64,000 nucleotides of DNA from assembly GCA_928724745.1 (NCBI GenBank), contig CAKMXJ010000032.1, forward strand, positions 1,116,001 through 1,180,000, written 5' to 3'. Every line of letters begins with the position of its first letter. The first letter of the stretch is position 1. Made by a program: the position numbers and the translations under genes. This stretch comes from Anthracocystis setariae (Eukaryota; Basidiomycota; Ustilaginomycetes; Ustilaginales; Ustilaginaceae). The notes under the pieces were generated by a model. That model did no database searches, was not told the DNA's origin, and was given only the letters and a program-made list of their open reading frames with translations. This document shows, piece by piece, positions 9,376-19,037 of this stretch.

Positions 9376-10845
9376 TCAAGGTGTTCGGGTGGGTTCGGAG
9401 GGGGTGGCAGGGGTTGATGCGGGTTCGGAGGGGGTGGCAGGGGTTGATGCGGGTTCGGAGGGGGTGGCAGGGGTTGATTCGGGTTCGGAGGGGGTGGCAG
9501 GGGTTGGTGCGGGTTCTGATTGGGATGGTTGAACGAGTTGTGCAGTCTCCTGCTTCTCCTGCTTCTCCTGCTTCTCCTGCTTCTCCTGCTGCTTCTTCTG
9601 CTGTTTGCGCTGGAGTCGCTTGTGCTGTTGTTCGAGTTTTTCGGCGATGAGGTTGAGGCCGGCTTGTTCGTGGAAGATGGCGCCGCCAAGTTTTTCCTCG
9701 AGCCATTCGACGGCGCCCAGATCGCAGATGACTTTTTTGCGACGAAGCACCTCGTAGGCATGCAATTCTCCGGGTTTCTTCTTGTCCTCGCTGGTTTTAG
9801 CGATGTTGTCTCTGTATTCCTCGGTGAGTGAGTCGAGTTCGATGAGTTCTACGCGGGGGATGTTGCCCGAAGCCAGGACAAAGTTACGGATGGCTTGTTG
9901 ATGGGTGGATCTTTGCTGTTCGTCGTAGATGGGGTCGGCGGAGGAGGGACGCGCGTCCTTGATCAACGAACGGATGGAGGGTTGTGGGTTTCGAGGAGCG
10001 GTGAGGAAGAGGGCATCGGACCAGCCTTTCGAGCTAAGCACACGAGCGAGGGGACCGGTAGAGCTGGGCGGAGCCATCCAGTCAAAGTTGTCAACGACAT
10101 GCAGATCGTTCTGACGCCATTTGGAGGAAAGTGCGGAACGAAGAGCGAGCTCACGAACGCGACGAGGAAGCTTGGTGGAGTGATCACGTGGACGAGGACC
10201 ATGTGCGACACCACCTCCACGGAGGATAGGGTTCGACATGGTTCCGAGACGAGCCTGACCGGTTCCTTTCTGTGGACGAAGTTTCCTCGTGGAACCGCGA
10301 ACATCGGAACGAGTCTTGGTAGACGCGGTACCGGAACGTTGTGCGTCGAGGTAGTATACGACAGCGCTGTGGATGACATCACGACGAGCAGGTGCGTCAA
10401 AGACGTGTGCGGAGAGCGCAACGTATGCGTTCTTGGGTTGTTCGGGGATCCTCTTCAAATACGAAAGCTTGACATGAACGATGGGAGGCTTGTTCGAGAC
10501 AGCGACTACATCGCCCTCGTCAAAAGATGGGAGCTCGTACGTCTCGCCGTCAAACACGAACTCCGTGGCGTGGGAGCCTTGCACATCTTCTGGTGATGCC
10601 GAGGATGGTGCCGGGAACGAAGCTGATGGGTCGGAGGAGGTGGATGCGACCGCAGATGCAGGCGCGGCTTGATTGCTGACGATAGCCGAGGTGTGCAGGG
10701 ACGACGAAGAAGCGTAGTTAGAGGTTCGGAGGGCTGAAGCGTGGGGTGCAACGCGGGCAACGGTGGGCTGTGCGCCGATGGATCGGAGGGCACTGCGCAA
10801 CGAAGAGAGCGAAGCGAATGCCTTGGAAGATGGAAGCGAGGTCAT
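9376..10845 (-). CDS. MRPL4: Mitochondrial large-subunit ribosomal protein uL4m with repetitive C-terminal tail
   Basis: I chose the ATG at 10845 (MTSLPSSKAFASL) over one 50 codons upstream because it gives a Ser/Arg/Ala-rich mitochondrial presequence; the protein is then 489 residues. The middle carries the uL4 core: ARRDVIHSAVVYYLDAQR, then STKTRSDVRGSTRKLRPQKG, then GGGVAHGPRPRDHSTKLPRR, which bind 23S-like rRNA and line the exit tunnel. After the core comes a Gln/Lys-rich helix with KQE repeats, coded by a 9-bp repeat near 9545-9590. Then come tandem Pro/Thr/Ser/Glu decapeptides, coded by a 30-bp minisatellite at 9391-9510. Neither tail element is expected in uL4. The stop codon is two bases from an 11-base C-tract (coding sense). 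A CACGTG palindrome lies about 300 bp upstream. Confidence 0.88.
   Translation of the reverse strand: MTSLPSSKAFASLSSLRSALRSIGAQPTVARVAPHASALRTSNYASSSSLHTSAIVSNQAAPASAVASTSSDPSASFPAPSSASPEDVQGSHATEFVFDGETYELPSFDEGDVVAVSNKPPIVHVKLSYLKRIPEQPKNAYVALSAHVFDAPARRDVIHSAVVYYLDAQRSGTASTKTRSDVRGSTRKLRPQKGTGQARLGTMSNPILRGGGVAHGPRPRDHSTKLPRRVRELALRSALSSKWRQNDLHVVDNFDWMAPPSSTGPLARVLSSKGWSDALFLTAPRNPQPSIRSLIKDARPSSADPIYDEQQRSTHQQAIRNFVLASGNIPRVELIELDSLTEEYRDNIAKTSEDKKKPGELHAYEVLRRKKVICDLGAVEWLEEKLGGAIFHEQAGLNLIAEKLEQQHKRLQRKQQKKQQEKQEKQEKQEKQETAQLVQPSQSEPAPTPATPSEPESTPATPSEPASTPATPSEPASTPATPSEPTRTP
9391..9510. repeat. 30-bp minisatellite, four head-to-tail units
   Basis: Four 30-bp units follow each other without gaps at 9391, 9421, 9451 and 9481. 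The first two are identical and the last two differ by one base each. A fifth partial unit starts at 9511. The plus strand has runs of 3, 5 and 4 G per unit. The array lies in the uL4m gene and, read on the minus strand, encodes the decapeptide ASTPATPSEP. Unit length is a multiple of three, so copy-number change would keep the frame. Confidence 0.95.
9544..9595. repeat. 9-bp microsatellite in the uL4m gene
   Basis: The plus strand repeats CTTCTCCTG several times and then degenerates. On the coding (minus) strand it gives Lys-Gln-Glu triplets in the helical linker between the uL4 core and the minisatellite tail. Confidence 0.85.
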
Positions 10846-11865
10846 GTTTGCGCCTGGTGAATTGATCGTCGATACGCAGACGATCAAGTATGGTGGTAGA
10901 TAGGAATGATGATGGAGACGATCGACTTTGTTCTGCTGATCGAATTTGGTCACATTGAAAGCGCATTTCTTCCGAAAAGTCTCAAAAATTCCCATCGGGA
11001 CCGCCTCGTGATCGTAGCCTTTTCATCGGGTTATCAGGAATATGTCGGTGCCACATCGGTGATGGACTGATAAAACCCATTTGTCAGACCGGTGATTTCT
11101 GACAAAATTAAGCTGAGGGTCAAGTTTGGAAGCCGTCAAATTCGTTCACGTGACACGATAAAAGTTCGGCCGAGCAACCCGTGCGAGGAGCCTCTGATAT
11201 TCGGCAGCGAATCGAGGCTCATGTTGAGTCGTTGCAAGCAAAAGGCAGCAGCCCGGCCCTAAGTTGACGGTGGTGAGGTGGTTCAGTTCCCAGAGAGACT
11301 GGCCGGGAAGCTTACCAGGGAGCGCCCAAGCCCAGCAAGCCCAACGCTAGCGTGTAGAGGCTGTGGTGGCATTCGAGAGAGTGAGAGAGAGCCCGTCGTC
11401 GTTCGAGGTTAGTGAAGTGCCGATCGCTGCTGCTACCTTCTTCTTCCACCTCTCCGCATCATCAAGAAGGTAGGTAATCGCTGTCGCAACATTGCACACA
11501 TCGTCTAGACGATACAATCTAGGCATCACGAGGCTTCAGAATCAGGCGCTGACCTCTTATATCCTCGTTGCTTGCTATCCTCCACACATACACCTCCAAA
11601 CATCGACATTACTGCATTGCACCGACCCTCACATTGCACACACACATTCAAACACGCATCGCCAACGTCTATTCTCATCCTGTCCATCCGACCTTTTTCT
11701 GCTACATTCCGCACATCGCTTTTCACATCGACCTCAACTCTACACTTACACCAAATCCGACACTCGACACTTTGACTCGATCTTGAATCTGCCAACTCAT
11801 TTCTCAACCACCTACCATCACCTGCTGTTCTCACGTCACACACTCAATTGCATCGTCCAGTCATC
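10846..11865. other. Intergenic region between uL4m and RPS16, divergent promoters
   Basis: It holds the promoters of uL4m (-) and RPS16 (+). A perfect TCACGTGA palindrome lies at 11146-11153. From about 11560 to the RPS16 ATG the plus strand is CA/CT-rich with few G, which resembles a long pyrimidine-rich 5' leader of a ribosomal protein gene. I see no coding region. Confidence 0.5.
11146..11153. promoter_or_regulatory. TCACGTGA palindrome (E-box, Cbf1-type core)
   Basis: CACGTG is the core bound by bHLH factors such as Cbf1. This copy is about 300 bp upstream of the uL4m start and 710 bp upstream of RPS16. A second CACGTGAC lies upstream of the other mitoribosomal gene in the window (21813-21820). 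Factor binding is inferred. Confidence 0.4.
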
Positions 11866-12823
11866 ATGTCCGCTCCTTCCGTTTCGTGCTTCGGCAAGAA
11901 GAAGACGGCTACCGCCGTCGCCCACTGCAAGGAGGGCAAGGGTCTCATCCGCCTCAACGGCCAGCCCATCTCTCTCGTTCAGCCCGAGATCCTCCGATGG
12001 AAGGTCTTTGAGCCTGTCCTCGTTGTTGGTGAGGACAAGTTCTCGTGAGTATCCATCAATCAACGCATGCGATCAACAGCAGGAAGAAGCAAGTGCAGAA
12101 TCATCCAGGGGAAAGCATCGCAGAAATCTGGCATCACACATCGGCATTACGGCGATGAAGGACAATGATGGAAGAAGGAGGCGCCAATCAAAGTCATCGG
12201 TGTGTCTACGCATACACATTTGGCTATGAGAAGGAGGAGGAGGCACCGCAAACGGTCTCTTGCAAGTAAACATCACACACGCAAGGTGAAGTCGGTCCGC
12301 AGGCAGCCCCATCGATAGCATCGGCAGCAGACCTGTTCTTGGAGAGCAACCCAAAGTCAAGCCCGTTTACCAGGTGGAAACTTCAAACTGGTGAAAAGCT
12401 GGCCTAAGTCGACTCTTGTCGCGGACGACGTGCACGTTGGACCAAGGAAAGGGTATTCAGGCTGCTGTACGGTTATGGCAATGTTTAGGCAAGCTGGATT
12501 GGTTGCTGTAGGACAATGAAGATGACGAGGATTGGTTTCTGCATTACTTTGACGGTTGTTTCCAAGTTTTTCGTTCGACGGACGATCGCTGACCTTTGTT
12601 TCCCTTCTGCAATCATTAATGTATCGCGCAACAGGACTGTCGACATCCGCCTCCGCGTCTCTGGTGGTGGTGCCACTTCGCAGATCTACGCCATCCGCCA
12701 GGCTATTGCCAAGTCGCTTGTCGCTTACTACGCCAAGTACTACGACGCTGCCTCGGCTCTTGAGCTTCGCCAGCTGTTTGTTGCTTACGACCGTACGCTC
12801 CTGATCGCCGACACCCGTCGTTC

Positions 12824-12859
<36 letters not shown>

Positions 12860-12884
12860 TCGTCGCCAGAAATCTTACCGTTAA
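11866..12884 (+). CDS. RPS16: 40S ribosomal protein S16 (uS9), two exons
   Basis: Exon 1 is 11866-12044 and exon 2 is 12635-12884, together encoding 142 residues, the usual uS9 length. The donor is GTGAGT at 12045 and the acceptor is CAG ending at 12634; a CTGAC branch-like sequence lies about 40 bases before the acceptor. Splicing joins TC to G, giving a Ser codon in [11 protein letters not shown], which matches the family without a gap. The exon 2 product contains [38 protein letters not shown] and the invariant C-terminal end ARRQKSYR, which reaches the P-site tRNA in the ribosome. The leader is pyrimidine-rich. Identification is essentially certain; the intron boundaries are predicted by consensus and frame. 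Confidence 0.96.
12045..12634 (+). other. RPS16 intron (590 nt)
   Basis: The donor is GTGAGT, the likely branch site is CTGAC near 12588, a T/C-rich stretch follows, and the acceptor is CAG. It is about seven times longer than the two fts1 introns in this window (86 and 85 nt). I looked for a box C/D snoRNA and found no pair of well-formed boxes. Confidence 0.85.
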
Positions 12885-14238
12885 ATGCGCATCCAGAAGG
12901 CGAGATCTTTGCGTTGTTTCGACAACGCTGGATTTGGTCTTGGTTCGTATTCTCGGTCTCGTTTGCATCTTTCACTCTTCGCCTCTTGTCAACGTAAGGC
13001 TTGGTGGTTCAGTCTTGGGTTTGATCCAGTCATCTATCGTGCAACAGCACTTCCACCAAAAAAAAAAAAACACAACCCATAACTGCATGCACCGTCGTGT
13101 GTTCTTTACAATGCAATACTTTGTACATCACCAGCTAGTGGCAGGTCATCGCACATCTGCAACATGGCAATATGTGTTGACCTGTACTTTCATTCCACCG
13201 CCTAAAAAGGAGATTGGTAATCACAAAAAGACCCATTACTCTTGTTGCTTCGAAAAGGTTCGGGTTGTGGTCTGGGTGATGGAGCATGTGTGTGTGATTC
13301 TGAAATGTAGCAAGCCGATGAGATGTGCTACAGCATACTCGAGGTGATTGTCCGTCCAGTGTTGCTTGCAAGAAGGCAAGTTTTCTTCATGAAAGAAAGC
13401 TATCGCGGTTTAACAAAAGAAAAGAGGCTTTTTGAATCGGCGTCACATGCGTTTAGCGATTTTGACAGCTGAAGCGATCCATGCGTTGGTTGGGTCGGTC
13501 GACTGCAGTACAGTACAGCACTGTAGGCAACTGTTGTACTTGATTGCGCTGAACCTACAGAGTAGTACTGTAGTAGTAGTACTGTAGTAGGAAAGCATCA
13601 AATTCACGTCCCGCTGCGCCTCCACCGCCAAAGTGTCACACAGCAGACCCTCTTTTGTTGTGCGCAAACCGTCGAGTCAAGTGTTCTGTCTCGCATCAGC
13701 CAACAACAAACTGTCAAATTATGACATACAGTACTTTCTCATCTCTCCTTCATCATCTCCAATCCAGACTTGACCGGCCCCTACCGTCCCCTCTTCGCTA
13801 GTCTACGATAGGTCGGCAACATCACGCACGAGAAACACGGGCCGTAGTCACTTGATCTCCATCGCATCGCAAGTCTACAAACCCATCGCGCTTCTCTTTT
13901 GCCTTGCTGCGCGACACACGGACTCGACCATTTCAACAACACCTGGACGCTCATCCACCGAAAGCGAGCTTGCATCGCACCCTGGCACCCAGGCAGCTTT
14001 GACTCCCATTTACGGGATCTGGTTATCAAAACAAAAGTAGAGCTCAAAGTTCATGCAGCTAGATTCGATCGCCTATGCTACCACCGTGCGAGACCTTGAC
14101 CAAATCGTCCAACACCAACACCGAAAAAGCGGCACATCCTGGTCGAGCATCAACGCCGCTGCGAGGCTCTAGCATCTTTTCAGACCCACACGCACAACTC
14201 GCTAGCGCAGCTTCGAATTCCACAACTCCTCCGCAAAC
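12885..14238. other. Intergenic region between RPS16 and the DENND6-like gene
   Basis: It holds the RPS16 3' UTR and the upstream region of the DENND6-like gene. Visible features are a 12-base A-tract at 13059-13070 and a cluster of GTACAGTAC/TAGTACTGTAG words at 13503-13590, with one more near 13727. No coding region is supported. Confidence 0.5.
13561..13590. repeat. TAGTACTGTAG repeat cluster
   Basis: Two copies of TAGTACTGTAGTAG lie back to back, just after CAGTACAGTAC at about 13506. The word is close to palindromic and recurs in other intergenic regions of the window. Confidence 0.6.
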
Positions 14239-17200
14239 ATGCTGTCCGCTTCGAGTACGGGCGACGGTGATTTGGGAATGCTCGCCATGGAATCCCACTC
14301 TCGTTCTGCCTCATTGGAGTTCAACGACGTTGCCACTGCTCCCACTGCTCAACATATCCATGCCGCTCCTACATACCCCAGTCCTTCCGCGGCTGCATTG
14401 ACTTCCGCGCATAACAATAGTGCGTCGTCACATGGCGCAGAGCAGTCTGCATCCGCTTCGAGCTTGAGCGCTTCATCTCGCTTCAGCGCCATGTCACTGC
14501 AGGATCAAATCTCTCAAATGAATGCCTCTCAAATGCATATGCCCTCTTCGACATCGCCTGCACCCTCCCACCTGGTTCCAGCCGTGGATCCCGAGCATCT
14601 TGACAATGGCAACTCATCTTCTTCCAGCTCCAACTACTCGTTGGCGGCCGAAAGTCCCGCCTCGCAAGGTCGCAGTCTGTCTTCCCAATCGAGTCCTGGG
14701 CGCGCTCCACCAGCTGCGTTACCGCAGCAATCTTCAACCTCATCCTCTCCTTCCATTGCACCTCCTTCATCTCATTCCCACCGAAGTTTCGCTTCCGTTT
14801 CTACCATCACTCCAGCACGACGACCAGACTCGCTTTCCGTGTCCGCAATGAGCGTAGAACAAGAGCTCGATGCCGACCACGATGTGGAATCCACTCCTAC
14901 CTCAAGCCACGCTACCGAGACCCGACCTCGCGACAGTTCAGTAGCCGCTCGCTCATCTCGCCGCAGCCGAAGATCTGGAGTGCCACCATTGCAAGACCGT
15001 CTTCCTGTCGGCCAAGGAGGTCCTTCAGCTCCACCACGCAACACTTCCTTCCGCGAAGCATCCAATCGGCTTTCCGTCGGTGCTGGACACGGCGACCTTG
15101 GCGTGGATGCATACTCTGCCGCTGGAGCTGGCCCCTCCTCTCCCCCTTTGACCAGCTTTCTCGATCTTGATTCGCCCAGAACGTCCGACGTCAGCCTTTC
15201 TAACCGCCACTCAGTTCCCAACAGAAGGACTTCGCTGCAAGCTACTTCGCCTGTAACTCCAACTTCACCGACCACAACAGCGCCTCCCTTCAGCTCCACT
15301 TCCACCACCGCTTCTGCGGCGCATCCGTACGTATCCCAAGCTTCATCTCGTCCAGCCTCAAGCAGCAGCAAACCATTAGCAGCAGCGACAGCGACTCCAC
15401 ACTCGCGACCCTCTACATCCAGGCAAAACTCCAACGTACCAGTGTCCTCCAGCCTCGCACTTGACCGAGAAGCCATGCAGCGCTGGGTTCTCTCAGTAGG
15501 ATGCGTCAATTTCGATCTCGAACTTGGTCCGGATCTCGAGTTTCTATATCCTCCCTTGGGTATCAGTCGCGAAGAACGCGACAACATTGCATTCTCTTCG
15601 TTTCCAGACACTTCCATCTTTGATGACGGCTCGCTAGTCTTCTCGTGGCGCGTGCGTGAGGTGCCGCTGGACTCGTCGGGGTCCGAACCTCCGACCATCA
15701 AAAGCCTCAACGATGCTCTGCAGTCCTCGACGGGCATCGACGAAGAGACACCCAGGCCTTCCATGAACAAAGCTGCGCTTCAAAACGCTATGGCCAAGGC
15801 GCACGCTCAGAAGGCGTCAGGCAACAACCTCCTTGTACACACCTCGCCTACATCGCCTTCGGCCACATCTAGCGCCTCTTCGACTGCTTTATCTCGCCAA
15901 GCCTCGGACGCGAATCTTCAAAATGCTTCATCTGCAAGCTCTGTTCCCGCTACAGCTTCATTCCACGAGCGTTTGACGCATAAACTCTTCTCCTCATCGG
16001 GATCATCATCGATGTCTCGCCACCTTTCGCACGATCGCCACTCGAGCGTCCACTCGACAAGCTCTGCTGCCTCTACCGACGACGATCCTGAAATTGCGAA
16101 CAACAGAACCACCAACATGGCTGCATCTACCTCTTCACCAGGTGGAAGTTCTCTTTCATTGATCACTCCCAAACGCACCAGCACTTCTAGCAGCTACATC
16201 TATGGCTACGTGTTCTTTCGCCAGAAGCGGGATCCCACGAATCGCCGTGGATATTTCCAGAAATCGGTGGTGATTCTTTCTCATCTTCCCCTGGTCGGGC
16301 TTTTCTCCGAAGTCGTGGCTAGGCTCGGCCCGCTGTACTTTGAGCATGGCATGGAAATGTTCGAAGCTTTTGCTAATGACATCATGTCCTGGCCTGCGCC
16401 TCAACCGGGCACCATACTCACGTTGCCATTGCTTGGCTCGATCCTCACCGCAGCGATTCCGTTCGGCCAACAACCTCAGAACTCGCCCAACGCCGAATCA
16501 CAACCCATGGCTCCCTCCCTTTCCGGCTCTTCCACCGGCTCCGGCTCCGGGTTTCGCAACACGGCCACAATGACCATCCGCTCTCGTTCACGTCCCACCA
16601 CTGCCAATCGCGAGCTTCCCGAACCTCTCATCGGTCCTGAGGGGCCGCTGCTCGCATCCATTCCTACCACTACGCTGTTTGACACGTTCAAAGATGCGCT
16701 ATCGGACCTTTGGTTGCTTTGGGAGTGTGTTTTGCTCGCCGAGCCGATCCTGGTTATTGCACCCGAGCCCAAGATCGCCAGTGAGGCGGTTTGGCATATG
16801 CTGGATCTGATCCGACCCATTCCGTATGCGGGTGATTTCCGACCGTACTTCCATATTCACGATTACGACTTTCGAACGCTTGTGACCAAGAACAAGCCGC
16901 AGGCAGGGACACTTGTGGCGGCGACCAATCCGTTCTTTGCGACGACGTGTGGGCATTGGCCGCATGTGTTGCGTGTGGGCAAGGCGGCGGTCAAGCTGGT
17001 TCAGATCAAGCATGGCGCTGGTGGTGGGAGTGGCGGTGCGGGTGGTGGCAAGAAGGTGGGGGGTGGAATGCAAGGCGGGGGAATTGGGGGTGGACATGGC
17101 GCGGGTGGAGGTGGGCCGGATCATGTGCCTGGTTTCGCTACGAAGCGAAAGAGGAGAGTGAGTAAGGATAGACAGCTGCTGAAGCGTTTGCAGGATCTGG

Positions 17201-17943
17201 CGACATTGGCAGGGAAGGCGGGAGGGGATGATGCGGCAATTCATGTGGCTATGCAGGCAGCCAATGTGACGATGCGGAGGTACTTTGCTGACCTCACGGA
17301 GCGCTTCTTATCACCGCTCAACCGGTACGTGGCATCTTTGGTCCCGGCATCGTTCGATCTCTCGTCGCCATCGGAAGTGCCTAAGATCCGACCGTTCAAT
17401 ACCACCGACTTCCTCGCGTCTCTGAAAGCACACGGTACACCGCTGGCCATCCGCTCTCGTTCGCTGCCCACGGGTGCTTCGGTGCGTCAAAGCTTCTACA
17501 TGGACTTTCTCCGATGTCCGAACTTTTCGCTCTGGCTGCACTCGCGCGTGGCAGCTGCCGAAGAGGAACAGCGAAGACGCTACATCTCGTCGCTGCTCGC
17601 TGGCGACGTTACCACGTTTGGTCATACGCGCGGTGAGATCGAGACCATCGATCTGTACTCGCGTCTCGTCGAGGAGATACGTCTGGTGGATGTGCAGCTC
17701 ACGTCTCCGACCGAACCAGGTCCCGGTAGTAGGTGGAGAACAGACAAGCCGAGCTTGTCAGTTCAGTCGCAACGGAGGGAGGGGGAGGGTCGACATACGC
17801 CGACGGCTTCGGTGGGGAATGCTAGTTCGGCGACTACGACGGAGAAGAGACTGCTCGATCAGAAGGTGAAACTCATGAGTCAGTTGGAGAAACTCTGCCA
17901 GACGCTCCCGGATGATTTGAGGAGTTCTCTTAGAAGGCCTTAA
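14239..17943 (+). CDS. DENND6 (FAM116)-type DENN-domain protein, putative Rab exchange factor
   Basis: This is a 1,234-residue intronless protein. The first ~410 residues are Ser/Pro-rich and disordered. The u-DENN part begins near residue 413 with RWVLSVGCVNFDLELG and continues EFLYPP and SSFPD, as in DENND6. After a second disordered insert it resumes near 652 with YIYGYVFFRQKRD and RRGYFQKSVVILSHLPLVGL. The c-DENN part has LAEPILVIAPEPKIASEAV (about 831) and PIPYAGDFRPYFHIHDYDF. A Gly-rich insert lies at about 925-958, and the C-terminal d-DENN-like helices follow. DENND6 proteins activate Rab GTPases (Rab14 in animals) in endosomal recycling; the target here is unknown. The smut protein is about twice the usual length, from the N-terminal region and the two inserts. 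Confidence 0.85.
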   Translation: MLSASSTGDGDLGMLAMESHSRSASLEFNDVATAPTAQHIHAAPTYPSPSAAALTSAHNNSASSHGAEQSASASSLSASSRFSAMSLQDQISQMNASQMHMPSSTSPAPSHLVPAVDPEHLDNGNSSSSSSNYSLAAESPASQGRSLSSQSSPGRAPPAALPQQSSTSSSPSIAPPSSHSHRSFASVSTITPARRPDSLSVSAMSVEQELDADHDVESTPTSSHATETRPRDSSVAARSSRRSRRSGVPPLQDRLPVGQGGPSAPPRNTSFREASNRLSVGAGHGDLGVDAYSAAGAGPSSPPLTSFLDLDSPRTSDVSLSNRHSVPNRRTSLQATSPVTPTSPTTTAPPFSSTSTTASAAHPYVSQASSRPASSSSKPLAAATATPHSRPSTSRQNSNVPVSSSLALDREAMQRWVLSVGCVNFDLELGPDLEFLYPPLGISREERDNIAFSSFPDTSIFDDGSLVFSWRVREVPLDSSGSEPPTIKSLNDALQSSTGIDEETPRPSMNKAALQNAMAKAHAQKASGNNLLVHTSPTSPSATSSASSTALSRQASDANLQNASSASSVPATASFHERLTHKLFSSSGSSSMSRHLSHDRHSSVHSTSSAASTDDDPEIANNRTTNMAASTSSPGGSSLSLITPKRTSTSSSYIYGYVFFRQKRDPTNRRGYFQKSVVILSHLPLVGLFSEVVARLGPLYFEHGMEMFEAFANDIMSWPAPQPGTILTLPLLGSILTAAIPFGQQPQNSPNAESQPMAPSLSGSSTGSGSGFRNTATMTIRSRSRPTTANRELPEPLIGPEGPLLASIPTTTLFDTFKDALSDLWLLWECVLLAEPILVIAPEPKIASEAVWHMLDLIRPIPYAGDFRPYFHIHDYDFRTLVTKNKPQAGTLVAATNPFFATTCGHWPHVLRVGKAAVKLVQIKHGAGGGSGGAGGGKKVGGGMQGGGIGGGHGAGGGGPDHVPGFATKRKRRVSKDRQLLKRLQDLATLAGKAGGDDAAIHVAMQAANVTMRRYFADLTERFLSPLNRYVASLVPASFDLSSPSEVPKIRPFNTTDFLASLKAHGTPLAIRSRSLPTGASVRQSFYMDFLRCPNFSLWLHSRVAAAEEEQRRRYISSLLAGDVTTFGHTRGEIETIDLYSRLVEEIRLVDVQLTSPTEPGPGSRWRTDKPSLSVQSQRREGEGRHTPTASVGNASSATTTEKRLLDQKVKLMSQLEKLCQTLPDDLRSSLRRP

Positions 17944-18368
17944 ATGGTCAAGTTATCCAAGCGGGGTAGAGACGTGCTGGTGTTGCAATATCTACTGTAT
18001 TACTCGAATCTTGACATTGGTGTGGTGTGGTGTGGTGCGAGGTTTGTAGTTGTGAAGAGTTACGATGATGGGGGGGGGGCTGTGGAAGGGTTTGGGTTTA
18101 GTCTGCGCACACTGCATGCTAGCGAACTGACGGAAGGCAAGTTTAATCGCACGTGCTGCCTAAGGCGGCTGTTAGTGAGCTCGTCCCGCAAATGGCAATG
18201 CGCTCGCATACCGAGGCACAATGGTCCAGACCTTGTCATTTTGTTGGTCCTCGGTTTTGGCAAATTAGGAAGCGTTCTGCTTGGGGAGGAGAGGACATGT
18301 TGACAATACATTGTTCATGGGTGTGAGTTGTGCTGCAACGGCTAGGTCCTTGGTTGATGTTAGAGCTT
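17944..18368. other. Convergent 3' region between the DENND6-like gene and a small unknown gene
   Basis: Both flanking genes end here, so it should contain two 3' UTRs. It includes a G homopolymer of about 10 bases near 18069. No gene is seen. Confidence 0.5.
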
Positions 18369-19037
18369 CTATTCATCGGGAATGATGATCGGATTGGCTT
18401 GTGAGTTTGTGGTTAGGGAGAGAGGGGAAGTTGCGATCGTGGTGGGTGCAGTGACAGAGTAAGGGGACTGAGGACGAGTTGGGGTGTTTGTACAGTGCAT
18501 TACTTGATTGATCCATTGCTGGATCGATTCACGCTTCGGATCGATCGTTGCACTGGTGCTTGACTGACAGTTCGAACTGGAACCTGCGTTACTTTCGCAA
18601 GGATGGATCACGTCGTTGACATTGCCCAACGAAAGCGTTGGTTGACCAACACTCGAAGCTTCTGCCCAACGCTCTTGCTTCCACCTTGGTGTACCCTCAG
18701 GAGGAACACTCGAGGCCGCATGCACACCCACACTCCAATTTCGACCACCAACCGCATCCAGCTTCGCCGCTAATCGTGAACCACCCAGTTGACCCCGCAG
18801 CACCCTGATCACACCCCTCTTCACTCGACTAGCTGCTCTCGCCAGCTCCAGCTCATAGTTAGTCGTCGCCAGCGTCGTTCTGTACAGCAACCTCGCGGAT
18901 TGGAATTTCTTCTGGTGCGCTTCGCGTTGGCGGAGCAGACGCAGATAGTGAGCACCGTCGTGGTGTCTGGCCTCGATGAGTTCAGCGAGATGCTCGATGG
19001 TGGTTGGGGGTAGGGATGATTGATCAAGAGGGGGCAT
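18369..19037 (-). CDS. Hypothetical protein with N-terminal helical region
   Basis: This is a 222-residue reading frame starting MPPLDQSSLPP. Residues ~14-90 look helical, with charged heptad-like spacing (HLAELIEARHHDGAHYLRLL, then REAHQKKFQSARLLY). Residues beyond ~110 are Ser/Thr/Pro-rich and probably disordered, though a short amphipathic piece (ESIQQWINQVM) occurs near 170. I do not recognise a family. It converges with the DENND6-like gene and has a clear upstream gap, consistent with a real small gene. Composition favours coding on this strand. Confidence 0.55.
   Translation of the reverse strand: MPPLDQSSLPPTTIEHLAELIEARHHDGAHYLRLLRQREAHQKKFQSARLLYRTTLATTNYELELARAASRVKRGVIRVLRGQLGGSRLAAKLDAVGGRNWSVGVHAASSVPPEGTPRWKQERWAEASSVGQPTLSLGNVNDVIHPCESNAGSSSNCQSSTSATIDPKRESIQQWINQVMHCTNTPTRPQSPYSVTAPTTIATSPLSLTTNSQANPIIIPDE

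Noticed and set aside
9391..9510. CRISPR-like array of regular 30-bp repeats
   Set aside because: The units are contiguous with no spacers and encode a decapeptide; the context is eukaryotic.
11492..12229. Open frame of 245 codons across the RPS16 leader and exon 1
   Set aside because: It is out of frame with the clear uS9 coding exon and reflects a C/T/A-rich leader without stops.
12510..12595. Possible box C/D snoRNA in the RPS16 intron (ATGAAGA and CTGA)
   Set aside because: The C box has a mismatch, there is no good terminal stem, and the CTGA overlaps the likely branch site.
14772..15770. Open frame of 332 codons antisense to the DENND6-like gene
   Set aside because: It overlaps the Ser-rich part of the sense protein; its composition is the mirror of Ser codons and no domain is seen.
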